Shown: in pieces, positions 20,067 to 31,300 of the stretch
Layout: the number at the start of each line of letters is the position of its first letter
How positions within the stretch are numbered: position 1 is the stretch's first letter
Origin: Bathynomus jamesi
Taxonomy: Eukaryota; Arthropoda; Malacostraca; Isopoda; Cirolanidae
DNA: 64,000 bases
Reading direction: 5' to 3'
Assembly: GCA_023014485.1 (NCBI GenBank)
Contig: JAJOZX010002360.1
Span: forward strand, 532,501-596,500
Notes under the pieces: generated by a model
What the model was told of the DNA's origin: nothing
The model's input: the letters and a program-made list of their open reading frames with translations, nothing else
The model's database searches: none
Translations under genes and position numbers: made by a program

Positions 20067-21466
20067 TATGAGAGAGAGAAGTCGAATAGATAAATAGATA
20101 ACTACTCACTACTCAGTCATTAAAATAAGTAAAATAATATCATAAAATCAATTATAGGGTACTTACGCTTAATGGGTAATTTCGAATTTGCCAAAAAATT
20201 TATTTATAAACAAATTCCATTGTTTTTATTCTGAGCGAAAAAATATTCTAAGAAATAAAAGCTATATATTGTAAATAATCCAATTATTATATAATTAACT
20301 TCAATCTCACGACAAAAAATAAATGATAACGAATCATTGATAAATGCAATTTGGAAATTAAATTTCGAATTAGCAAACGATACAGCAACACAACTACCAC
20401 GTCAAACAAACAAATCGGCACTGCGCTCTCCACAGTGCTTTGGATCCTCTTAAACCCGCGATTCTGACTCGCTCTTCGTACGTCCGCCACCGAGGTTTCA
20501 AGCATTTCGAACAAAATCTGGAACTGTTAAGTACGCAGTTCCACGGTAAGGCTGAAGCTACTTTCGTGATTCATTCGTTCGGCATTGAAATAGTTTAAGG
20601 AAAAAAGGATATAATCTGATTTAAAAACTCAAAGTTCATTGAAAAAACAATCAGAGAGGCTATTTTAAATATTTAAATATAAAGATCATATATGGAAAAC
20701 TGATGAGTGGGTAGTTGGGAGGTAACGAAAATGGTTCACTGAGTAGGTAGGTAGTTAATCTAACAATTATAAAATTCCTTTTATGTCAATAACTGGGTGG
20801 ATGAAACCAATTGGTTGCTCACCAGAGTTATTCTCCACACTAGTATTTATATACTGTGTGAGAAGAGCGTGCTCTGTAATAGAGATACATTACCGCTCAA
20901 CCAACCGAGGAAAAAACCAAGACAACGCTGGTGGAAAAAGCCCCGCGAAGAGGAGAACAAAGGAGAACGAAAACGAGGAACAGGGCGAAAGGACGGAACT
21001 GGAGGAGGGACGAGAACAGACAACGAAAAAGATCCCCACCAGCAAGTACGCTCTCGACAATTACACAACCGGAGAAAAGAGAGAGACTAATAACTAACAG
21101 TAAGTGACTAATTGTGTTTTTAACCCAGCAAATTAATCACATTAAATTAAGCTGGGTCAGACAAGTTAGGCCTACATTGTGGCCTAAGACCCAGCATCAA
21201 CTCATAGCTTAACAAAGGTGAAGGTAGATTGCCCTAACCTAATCTTGGTGAGGAATCCTACTGTGGACCTCAATTTATCTGCCCGCTCTGGACCATTTCC
21301 GGAATCTCTAGGCTGACCCCTCTAGGCTAGACTTGATCTACTCTATAGTTAGACTGGAGATATAAGGGGTGGGTTAATTGTGGACCAATTCATACAGAGC
21401 ATTTTTCGCATCATAAGATCATGGGGGTGCTGCAGTTCCACAGTGCCTACCTGCGAGCCGCTCCTG
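19878..21466. mobile_element. hAT-like non-autonomous element inside the RTE LINE
   Basis: The left end CAGTGGCGGCTCGTGA and right end CTGCGAGCCGCTCCTG are inverted, and both subterminal parts share ATGGGGGTGCTGC. No clean 8-bp duplication remains (GGCGACTG left, TTAAATGG right). The interior holds two (TA)n runs and a charged frame at 20797-21097 that I do not recognise. Confidence 0.7.
19944..20060. repeat. Two (TA)n microsatellites
   Basis: TA runs at 19944-20000 and 20026-20060 flank ACTCAGAATGGTCCC, a stretch also found inverted at 50576-50592 beside another (TA)n. Confidence 0.9.
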
Positions 21467-21688
21467 TTAAATGGCGAGCTTTAAGAGCGGGAACGCGGGG
21501 AGAGAATGGAGAGAGCTGATAACGATGGGGAGAGACAGACGAACCTGGATGGAGTACAGAAGTCATCAGAGGGACCCAACCCGGCTCTGACCGGACGGGA
21601 AGTAAGTCAGTAAGTCAAATTAAAAATGGCTGGAAGACCACATGCACGTTCAACAATTGTCGATCCACATCGAATATTACTACACTAT

Positions 21689-21880
21689 ATTAGGTTAATT
21701 GAATGCCCGGTTGGGTCAACTGAATGCCTGGTTAGGTCAACTGTACGCCCTTGATGATTGATTAGGTTAAATCGTGATATTTTCTTTTAAATGAAAATAT
21801 CACGACTCAACCTAACCGATCGTCAAGGGCGTACAGTTGACCTAACCGGCAAGTCAATTAAATCCCAAACCTAGATCAAT
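21689..21880. repeat. TTAGG-rich module, palindromic copy
   Basis: GAATGCCCGGTTGGGTCAAC through CGTGATATTTTC is followed, after a six-base turn near 21785, by GAAAATATCACGACTCAACC and the inverted module. Arms are about 90 bases with roughly 85-90% pairing. Confidence 0.8.
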
Positions 21881-23029
21881 ACGGTAAATTAAAAAATTAT
21901 TTCAAAAATGTTTATTTTCATTAATTAAACTGGATATACTATTTTGATAGTATACAACATCGTTTTTGGAATTTAATTTATCGTATTAAAAAAGGATTTG
22001 GATCACCTGAAGTTCATGGCCTCCGCCCCCTAGCCAGGGCTGTGAAGCTGGAGCCGGAGCCTGGAGCTTGAAGCAATTTTGGTGAGTGGAGCTGGAGCTG
22101 GAGCTGATAAAAAATGTGTCAGCTCCGGCTCCAGCCCAATACAAAAAGTTCATATTTAGATACAAACTTTTTTATGCTATTTTTTTTTTATTTTGAATGA
22201 TTTCTAATTGGACTTAATTTTTTTCAGGAAATGTGTTAATTTTTAGACTTAAACTAGTAAGCTTACTTTTTAAAAATTGAAAATATTAAGTTTCATTCTT
22301 CTTTTTTTGAGCCCTTTCATAATGACAACTAGATCTCAAAGTCAAACAAAGTCCGCATTATTTGAATACTTCACAGTTTCTACAGATGGAAAATATTTCA
22401 TTTGTCACTGTAAGAAAGAAAATAATGATGAACAATTATGTGAAACTAAAATTAGTTCTTGTACGAGCTATGATACAAAAGTACCAACCCAGACTGGCAA
22501 GACATCAAATTTAAAAAGACATCTACAACGATTTCATCCAAAAATTTTAGAAATTGTTAATAAGAAAGACAGTGAAGCAAGTCAAGCATCCACCTCAACT
22601 AAAAGTAAAATTTGTCCTGGGGGACAATTGCAAATGTCACCATTAACAAGTTTCTTTCCTAGTAATAAAGTTACTGTAAATATGACCTCAGATAAATTCA
22701 AGAAGTACATCATAGAAATGGTGGTAAAAAATAGTATACCTTTATCTTTTTTCTCAACACCAGCTTTTTTAGGTCTTAATGGAGAAATGGCCAGTAAACT
22801 CCAAGTTTCTTTGGATAGAAATAACATTAGAAAGATTGTGATTGAAGATGCCACACACAAAAAGGAGGAACTTCAAAGAACTCTTAAGGAGCGCTTTGTG
22901 TTCCTCAAAATGGATGGATGCACTCGCCATAGAGTTAATTATTTTGCCATTAATGTGAGATATATAGATGACAACAATAAAAAGGTGACTCGGACACTGG
23001 CAGTAAGGAATACACATGCACATCACACC

Positions 23030-23484
23030 CAGGGCCGGATTTAGGAGTGGGCAAAGTGGGCAGCTGCCCATGGGCCTCCACATCTTGGGGGCCTCCACAT
23101 ATTGACAAGCCATTATCAAAATAGAAAAAAACCGAAACTAGAAAAACTCGATAGATGATCAACAAAAAAACACGCGCATCCAATACCACTGTAGTACATA
23201 AACTTTTACCAATTACTGTTTGTTGTGTACTGATTATTATTTTGTTTTTATTACTCTTTTAGGCCTACTCTCACTATAATGGAATACCCGAGTAACCCGA
23301 GGCTTTCATTTTTTGCAGAAATGAGTGGAATGGACAGACACAAGAGTGCACGATGTTTTGAAAGTGTATGTATGTTAATTATATTATGAATCTTATGGAT
23401 GACTTCAATTATGTCTTCCCCTAAGGTAGGGGGGCCTCCACATGGAGGCTGCCCAGGGCCTCCACACGTCTAAATCCGGCTCTG
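23030..23484. mobile_element. hAT MITE inside the hAT transposase gene
   Basis: Ends CAGGGCCGGATTTAG and CTAAATCCGGCTCTG are inverted and ATCACACC is duplicated exactly at 23022-23029 and 23485-23492. Subterminal GGGCCTCCACAT repeats occur on both sides. It lacks a transposase. Confidence 0.93.
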
Positions 23485-23630
23485 ATCACACCAGTGAATA
23501 TCTTTCTAAGTTAGTCGAAACTGTCTTACAAGATTTTAAAATAAAAAAAGAACAAGTTCTATGTATTGTCACTGACAATGCTTCGAATATGCTAAGCACT
23601 ATTGAAAAACTAAATAGAGGGACAGTTACT

Positions 23631-24233
23631 GTTATTTTATTTATTTGTCGGGTTCGAAATCCCAGCTGAGCCGTGAACGGCCAAATTCTAAAGGGCAAGT
23701 TCTACCTAAAGCCCAAGTTAAGCTAAATTAAACTTTACGGATTTGAGATCCTATTAGGTCCTACCTCAGGGTAACCTCAGGGTTGCTGACTCGATGCGGG
23801 CCTACCTTAGACCTTAAATTACATGAACTTAAAAGGTAAACAAAAGGGTACTATTTGTGGTCTTCTTTATGAACCTTGCAACAACAACGCAACCTGGACT
23901 ATTGCACGATGCAACAATCATGTATCTAAACAACCAAACTGAATTGCAAGAGAGCTCTCTATCAAACCACACCTTTACGTACGACCTTCCACAAACGAGT
24001 AGAAAGACGCGCAGCGTCTCAAAATGATGCCAACAGTGTGACCAAACAATGATGCCACAAGAGCTCAAAAATGCTAGCTCTAAATTAATTTAATTTTTCA
24101 CTAACCTTACAATTATGAGATGGATATATATACACACCTTAACTTAATATATATACAAGCAATGCTGCATCAATCAGCTTAGTCATCGTATCGCCTTGGG
24201 ACAACAATGGTTCTTCCTCTTCTAGATTTTCTA
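23631..24233 (-). mobile_element. 603-bp unclassified insertion in the hAT transposase gene
   Basis: ACAGTTACT is duplicated at 23622-23630 and 24234-24242. The left border GTTATTTTATTTATTTG reads as an A-rich tail on the minus strand, which suggests a retroposon in minus orientation. Next to it lies GGGTTCGAAATCCCAGC, similar to a tRNA T-arm or box B. No terminal inverted repeat or protein was found. A SINE or a solo LTR are both possible. Confidence 0.55.
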
Positions 24234-25916
24234 ACAGTTACTAAGGAAATAATGGAAAATGAAGATGACATTTCTGAAATTGATTCTGCAAATGAAATGA
24301 TAGTGACAGAACAAGATGATGAAGTTCTAGATGATATTGCTGAAGAAGCCACTATGCTATCTCATATTCAACACATGCGCTGTGTTGTGCATACATTGCA
24401 GTTAGCGATAAGGGATGGATTAAAAGAACGACATGTAGCAACTATGATCAGCAAGTTCAGACAGGTAGCCACTGCAGCCAGAACACCAAAAATAGACTCC
24501 ATTGTGAAGAAACATTCAGGTATGGGAGCTATTTTAGATCAAGATACTCGGTGGGGCAGCACCTATTTGATGATTAAGCGTTTGCTTGATCTGAAACCAC
24601 ATCTTGAAGACCTGGCAAATCAAAATGTCTCATTAACTGAAAATGAATGGATGCAATTGACCCAATTAGAAGTTCTGCTTCGTTACCCTTTTGCTGTCAC
24701 TAAAAAGTTTCAAACAGAAGAATTAACTTCTGGTGAATTCTTGTTGGCATGGAAAGAATTAATATTTCGTCTCAATCAAACAGGAAGACTACTTGCTGAG
24801 GGAATTGTTTCTTCGATGAAGAAAAGAGAGGTATTACTATTAGAAAATGCAATTGTATTAGCTGCTGTTTACATAGACCCAATGAACAGAGTTCTATTAA
24901 ATGAAGATCAAAAAGCTAAAGGAAAAGAGGCCCCTCTATGACATTGCATTGCGCATGGAAAAGCTGGTATCTGAAAAACCAGACGCCCAGAATGAAGAAG
25001 ATAGCAACATTACCAACCAATCATCCTCTTCAAATGATGAGGAAGATTTCACAAAATATTTGGACAGAATAGATAGATCAAATGCAAACGTCTCAAAGTA
25101 GAATTAAAGAATCCTCCACAGATGAAAATAACCAAATTCAAGCAAGAATTCTATGCTGAATTAAAGGAAGTAGAAAAATACAACCGCTCCTCTAAACTGA
25201 CAGTTGACGATGTCACACCCTTATATCCAAAGATTTTAAGGAATGTAGCTAGTATTGTATCAGCTCTACCAGTGACGACTACCACCCACACAAGTCAGTG
25301 TAGAACGCCTCTTTTCAGCACTGAGAATAGTGAAATCTGATTTAAGAGCATCAATGAAGGATGACTTAGCAGAAGCCATTTTATTTCTGAGGACAGGCAT
25401 GTAATGAAGATGTATAAAAAGTAATAAAAATTATTCTAATTTTTTTAAAGGGCTACATTTTCCAAATAAACATTCTATAATACAAACGAATAAGGTTTTT
25501 TTTTTGTCTTTTTGTAAAACATTTTTTTTTGTCATGAAAGGTGTAGGTAATATTATTATTAATAAATGATAAAAAAAAGCCACAAAGGCATAGCTATAGT
25601 CATTAGAATTTAGATTAATAGCTGCAACAGGCTTTGGTCTAAATTTTAAAAAGTAGCCTGATGAATCATGTGATGGTGATGAAATGTTTTGTGTGGCTGC
25701 CTGCTATGGCCTATGAGTAGCAAGGTACAATTTCAAGAGATTTATCAATCATTAATATATGGTGAGAGGAGCCGGAGCCGGAGCTGGGCATAAAAAAATG
25801 CTGGAGCCGGAGCCGGAGTTGGAGCCAGAAATTTGAAAATGCTGTAGCCGGAGCCGGAGCTTAAGGTTTTGGTGCCAGCTCCACAGCCCTGCCCCTAGCC
25901 TTCTTTAGGGCTAACT

Positions 25917-26024
25917 AACGAAAATACCACGACCTAACCTAACCAGTTGTTAGGTCAACTGTACGACCTTGACGATTGGTTAGGTTAGGTCGTGATATTT
26001 TCGTTAGTTACCCATATAAAGCTA
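25917..26024. repeat. TTAGG-rich module, palindromic copy in foldback
   Basis: ACGACCTAACCTAACCAG and GATTGGTTAGGTTAGGTCGT face each other around CAACTGTACGACC. The same core forms the centre of 51376-51577. Confidence 0.8.
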
Positions 26025-26558
26025 ACTAAAGAAGGCTGGGGGCCTTGATCTTCAGGTGATCTAAGGATTTTACCGATTTTGTTGTTTAAGTTGCAAAAGT
26101 ACATGATTACTGTTGCTAGGTGCAAGACCTAATCGGAAGCTAATTGCTAGTCTCCCTTTTGGTATTACTTATGTAAGGACTTAATGCTTAACAGCTTAAG
26201 GGATGAAAAATTCAGGAATCCAGACGTAGTTCAGACAAAGTCTATAGGCCTTAATTACTAACCACCCCTAATCTAACCAAATATAGTAGGCCTACCAAGC
26301 CCTTTTGGCCTCATGCTTCTGAACTGTAGATTCTGTAACATTGGCCTGGCTAGGCCTAAACTAGCCTAACAGATTCGCTGTGTGCTGGGTACGATAGTGG
26401 AAAATTTTGTAGTGAAGGACCATTTTATCCCGCCGACGCGTCGAGCGAGATAAGTTTTGTATGGTCAGATTTTTATGAAATTTTCAATATAAAGGTTTTC
26501 AATACTGAGAAATAGGTCAAAATTTTAATGTTTTGAAAATTTTTCATAAATTAATATA

Positions 26559-27337
26559 CAGTGTGTCCGTAAAGTCATGGTGGATTTTAAATAGCTATAT
26601 TATTGCAACGAAACATGATAATGAGATGAAACAATGCCAAATTTAAGAACAACTCTCAAAGTTGTATCTTGTAGTTAGTCTAGGCCAAGCTTAACCTTTA
26701 TCTCGTAGTTAGTCTAGGCTGTCCACATGCCTATGTTGAACATGAGCGTAATAGCCCGAAAGTTAATGTGTGGTGTGCTCTAGCACGAGATCGAGTGATT
26801 GGCCCATTTTTCTTCGTGGAACCCACTGTGACGTCACACAACTACCTCGCTATGTTGGAACATTTTGCAGTACCCCAATTTATTGACAATAATGTCATCT
26901 TTCAGCAAGATGGTGCTCCTCGCACTATGCCAACGTTGTTCGAGAATTCCTTAATGAAAAATTTCCACAGAGATGGATAGGAAGAGGAGGATGGAAGCCA
27001 TGGCCTCCACGCTCTCCGGACCTGACACCTTTGGACTTTTATTTGTGGGGTTACGTCAAGCAAAGCGTGTACAGTGTACCCATTAGGGATATTCATCACT
27101 TGCACGAGCGAATCACGGAAGCTATCGCATCCGTCACTCCTGATGTTCTTGGGCGTGTGTGGCTGGAATTGAATCACCGCCTAGATGTCTGCGGGCTACC
27201 AGAGGAGCCCATATCAAACTACGTTAAATAAAATTATTCTTTTAGAGTTCTTCAATTTGCCTTTTTTTCATCTCATTATCATGTTTCGTTGCAATAATAT
27301 AGCTATTTAAAATCCCACCATGACTTTACGGACACAC
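26559..27337 (+). mobile_element. Mariner-type (DD41D-like) element, internally deleted
   Basis: Inverted ends of about 75 bases start CAGTGTGTCCGTAAAGTCAT and are flanked by TA (26557-26558 and 27338-27339). At 779 bases it keeps only the C-terminal half of the transposase. Confidence 0.85.
26768..27231 (+). pseudogene. Mariner-type transposase C-terminal half
   Basis: The frame reads VWCALARDRVIGPFFF, then VIFQQDGAP (second catalytic Asp). After a one-base shift it continues RWIGRGG and WPPRSPDLTPLDFYLWG (third Asp in PLDF). By my count about 41 residues separate the two Asp, as in the DD41D (rosa-like) mariner group rather than DD34D. The N-terminal HTH region and first Asp are deleted. 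Confidence 0.8.
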
Positions 27338-27357
27338 TACTTCAAAAGGACCAGGCT

Positions 27358-27470
27358 ATCGAAAATAACACGACTTAACCTAACCAATTGTCAAGAGCAT
27401 ACAGTTGACCTAACCGGGCCTTCAATGGCGGACATCAGAATAAATTGAAGGCCTGGTTAGGTCAGCTGTC
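27358..27470 (-). repeat. TTAGG-rich module, copy at 27.4 kb
   Basis: GAAAATAACACGACTTAACC, CAATTGTCAAGAGCATACAG and GACCTAACCGGG follow the module order in reverse. A second short arm, CCTGGTTAGGTCAGCTG, closes a small palindrome. Confidence 0.75.
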
Positions 27471-27712
27471 TGCCGTTTTTTTTTTTTTTTTTTTAAATGG
27501 TGTGCATTATTCCGATGGCCATCTTGAAAACATCTATATTGAAAATTTCATAAAAATCTGATCATAAGTAAAGAAATTACAAGGGGGTGCTTTTGCTTTA
27601 GGTGTGCCATCTTTTTTCTTTGGGTATTTTATTCATCTTCTATGGACCTCTTGTATAATGTTTGTACCAGTTGAATCTGAAATAAAGTTTGTTTGTATTC
27701 TTTTTGGTGACA

Positions 27713-27911
27713 ACAGGGGCATACCTGGAGTAAAAAGTTGGAGAGGACGAACACAATCCTATTGTTAGCATTCATTATCTATGGGAGTAATTATAAAAGT
27801 TGCCACCCCCTCAATTTTTGTAATTACTCCCATAGATAATGAGTGCTTCTAACAATAGGATTGTGTTCACCCCCCACCCCACCCACTTTTTTACTCCACT
27901 TATGCCCCAGG
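27713..27911. repeat. Foldback MITE
   Basis: CAGGGGCATACCTGGAGTAA faces TTACTCCACTTATGCCCC, and the inner arms (ATTATCTATGGGAGTAATTA) are almost perfect complements. GGTGACA flanks both sides (27706-27712 and 27912-27918), consistent with a hAT-type duplication. Confidence 0.75.
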
Positions 27912-28334
27912 GGTGACAGTAACAAAGTTTCAAAAACAAAACCCAGTCATTAGGCTATTGATTAGTAATTTATTATTCTTTTTATTTTTTTCAGGCAACT
28001 TTAAATTCTGAAACTGTACCATATTGTAGGTTACAAAATTGGGTACACTGGACTACATTTACTTTACAGCTCAATGTAGCCCTTCTTTTGTAACTAATGG
28101 TACATCAATTTGGTCTAAGTGTTCAGTGCATTAACTTTGTAAATTAGTAAAGTCTGTAGGTAATCCCTGTAAACTTACCATAATTTTATTTCTAAAACTG
28201 TTTTCAGCCTACATTATTTTATACCTTAATTCTTAATTCTTTTCTTTTCAGACCTAAGAAAAATATTAAATACCATTAGGCCTTATAGTACCGTATTGTA
28301 TTCTGTTCAACTGACTATATAAATAATAGAGATT

Positions 28335-31300
28335 ATGGCTAACCTAGTAAGAGCATCAAGATCAGTTGGAAAGTTCTCTTCAAATACCTCTATGCTCTTT
28401 TTATGTGATATGCAAGAAAAATTTCGTAATAATATTAAATATTTTCCCCAAATAGTTCATGTTGCAAACAGGCTTCTCAAATCCTTTAAACTTTTGGCAT
28501 GTCCAATTGTTTGTACAGAGCAGTACCCAAAAGGTAATAATGTAGATGTCGAGTAGGCTGAGCACTGAAGATAGATTTTAAATATTTTAATAATTAGCAT
28601 CGTAGGCATATAGGTCATTAGTTCAGTAAATCAATGCGGTCTTTGAAAGTCTTAATTTGAGTAATTTCAAAATTAACCATTCTCAGAAGTTAGGCTATGG
28701 TGTAAGGATAGGTTATTGCCTGCAGGCATTGTATTAAATAAGCTATTTTTTTAAGACATACTGTTTACAATAGAGCCCTTTTTATTTTTAAATGTGTTGG
28801 CTATATTAGTGTATATTCTATTGATTTATTATATGCCATAGTACAGAGAGTAGACTAGGTAATTATGTCGCAAATGACATGGCCTGAAGTTGAAATAAAA
28901 AATACATTTTTCTAGTGTATTTTGGTGTGCTCTGTTCAAATATAACCTTCATTTCTTGTGTAAATGAACAGAAATACATGATTGGACCATGCAATGACAA
29001 CTGTATTTCTGTTCATTTGCGCAAGAAATGAAGGTCATATTCAAACAAAGCACACCAAAATACACTTGAAAAATGTATATTTGACTACATTTTATGCAAT
29101 AAAGCATAACCTAACATGTTCATGTTACGAGATCTTGTAAACAACGCATTACCACAGGAAACATGCAAAACACCTCAAAATTAACTAGAAAAGTTTGCTC
29201 TCATCATTTTCATTTAAACTAACAAAAATATCATAACTTAACCTAACCAATCATCAAGGGCATTCAGTTGACCTAACCGGGCATTCAGTTGATCTAACCA
29301 GGCATTCAGTTGACCTAACCAGGCATTCAGTTGACCTAACTGGGCATTCAATTAATCATTTAATCACTCATCTAGGGCACATGATGAATCAAGTTCTCAA
29401 AGTCAAAACCACACAAATGGCACATCATAATTCTATCACAAACACCACCAAACTGAATCTAATTAGAGAAAAAAAATAGCCAGAACAGAAACCAACAAAC
29501 TAATTAAGTCGTAGAGTAACATGACCTCATACCACCCCGACTATAAATACACTAAATATATATATATTTATATTATCATTATTTTCTACAATAGTTTGCA
29601 CAAAAAATGAGTGACAAATTTGAATAAAGCGACTAAAACTACCTCAAAAATTATTTTGATTTACAGGTCCAGCCCATGTCATTTAAAACATATTAACCAT
29701 AGACTATTCCAAATTACTGAAAATCGTTATCTAATAGACTCTAGCTAACTTTTAAAAGTGACAGTGTCTTTTTACTGACAGTTGTTTAAATTGCCAGGCA
29801 AAATTCCAGACTCCAGACACAGTTCAGAAACAGAGTTCATAATAACTTAGTAATAGGTTTAATTAGATAAGGACAGGTTAGGTTAGTAATTATGAACTCC
29901 GTTTCTGAACCACATCTTGATTCTGGAATTTTACCAGTTGTTATAACACTGACTCTTAAACATTTTCTTGCTATTGACAACTGGAGATGATTTTAGGCCT
30001 CAGTAGACCACCTTTTAGAAAATAATGTACGTACATTTTCCTAACATTGTTGTAGAATCTCTGGTGGATGTCCATGAACTCTCAGGGATCTGTGAACAGT
30101 AGTTTGGGAACTGCTGTAGCCTAGCTTAATGTTGATAGTTTAGGGGTTCTGTGGTTAAAGATAAATTTAAAAGATTTTTAAGGTGTAAATTTTCATTTGT
30201 GTATTTCTGTTGCTACTGGTATTGCATACAAAATGATTTTCATAACATTTTCTATATCATTGTTTCCATACTTTATATATTAGCTATATTTTTGCTATTT
30301 AGTTTGTTCCAAAAAAGTGATTTAGGTTTATATATGACTCTGTTGAGGAAAATGAGACAGAAAATCTTTTTAATCCAAATTATTCCCATTTCTCTATTTT
30401 TATTCAGGTCTTGGGCCAACAGTTTCAGAAATTGAACTGGATGTGAATGGTTTGACAGCTATTGACAAAACTCAGTTTTCCATGTGTATTCCTTCTATTG
30501 AGAATATGCTTCAAGAAAACAAAGTAAGTCAAGGTTACTAACAGTCCCATTTCACCTTGAGGTAGGTTATTAGTGTCTTTATCCCCTAGTTGTTCGTAAT
30601 CAGTATTTGATTTGTGTAATAGACCAACCTATTAGGAAGATGGTAATCTTACTTAGCTACACTGGAATAAGCTGTGTGTTAAAATAATTATAAATAAACT
30701 TTACAGTTTTACCAAACAAGAAAAAAGTGTATCTTCTGCTGAGTTAAAAATTTTAGTATTGTAGCATTAAGTTGATATCAGTGTAGCTAGACTTAAACCT
30801 TGAAATTGATATTGAACACATCTAGGGTAAGAATGGAAATGAAACTTTAGGCGATATCCATCATTTAAAGTAATTATTGTAGGTCTTCGGTACCATTTAG
30901 CTATACTGTAGTATAAAATAATTTCCATACAAATGCTGTTTCCTCTGCTGACATTAAATTAGGTCTTCCTAATTTTCATCATTTAAAAGAATTTCATAAC
31001 CTTCACTTCTTAGGTACCGTACCAGTTTAATTCCACCAGTAAGGCATTAACGCAATTCATTTACATTAGATTAGCAGCAGTAACTTGTATAATTACCATA
31101 ACTGAAACTTAAGCTTTAAATATAATTTGCTCCAAGCTCTGCTCAAGTCCTTTTGAAATAGGAATTTTTATTTTTTTATAGTGGTATGGTGGCTTATACC
31201 ATAGGGGCCTAGGTCTTTGTAAAGTAGGTAGCCATAATATGATAAAAGAATTAGGTAGAGAAAATTCTGAATAGGGCTTGAAAAGTACTTAAAAGTATTT

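Larger units (their letters stand above)
17420..21620 (+). mobile_element. RTE-clade (BovB-like) LINE, 5'-truncated, split by a hAT element
   Basis: The coding part (17450-19875) carries APE endonuclease and reverse transcriptase sequence and resumes at about 21467 with a short basic tail. It ends near 21600 in TAAGTCAGTAAGTC, a simple-sequence 3' tail as RTE elements have. The 1.59-kb segment 19878-21466 is a hAT insertion. Confidence 0.85.
22322..25404 (+). pseudogene. hAT transposase (BED finger, RNase H-like core, dimerisation domain), interrupted
   Basis: The protein begins MTTRSQSQTKSALFEYF, followed by a BED-type finger (FICHCKKE ... LKRHLQRFHP). The core includes FLKMDGCTRHRVNYFAINV (catalytic Asp context), the HTSEYL junction, VTDNASNML (second Asp), HMRCVVHTLQLAI and DTRWGSTYLMIKRLL. 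The C-terminus has SVERLFSALRIVKSDLR, the hAT dimerisation signature. Removing the insertion at 23030-23484 and that at 23631-24233, each with one target copy, restores the frame across both sites. Remaining damage is frameshifts near 24915, 25100 and 25290. The start at 22322 is preferred to the upstream Met at 22277 because homologues begin near the BED finger. Confidence 0.88.
22035..25891 (+). mobile_element. Complete hAT transposon with 8-bp target duplication
   Basis: The termini CAGGGCTGTGAAGCTGG and CCAGCTCCACAGCCCTG are inverted. CCCCTAGC is duplicated at 22027-22034 and 25892-25899. Subterminal regions carry clustered GGAGCCGGAGC units on both sides (22049-22130 and 25760-25870), probable transposase-binding repeats. 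The element was later entered by two insertions (23030-23484 and 23631-24233). Confidence 0.92.
22000..26062. mobile_element. Foldback element (GGATC family) hosting a hAT element
   Basis: The ends GGATCACCTGAAG and CTTCAGGTGATCT are inverted, and AAGGATTT is duplicated at 21992-21999 and 26063-26070. Without the hAT insert the element is about 200 bases: terminal repeats with AGCCTTCTTTAG around a palindromic TTAGG module. A relative with the same architecture lies at 51376-51577. Confidence 0.8.
26464..27563. repeat. Outer inverted repeat around the 26.6-kb mariner-type element
   Basis: TCAGATTTTTATGAAATTTT (26464) is mirrored by AAAATTTCATAAAAATCTGA (27540-27560). The mirrored pair brackets the mariner-type element and one TTAGG module copy, suggesting these inserted into an older foldback. 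Confidence 0.55.

Noticed and set aside
20783..21097. Charged frame as a gene
   Set aside because: No homology recognised, overlapping frames on both strands are similar in length, and it lies in a non-autonomous hAT element.
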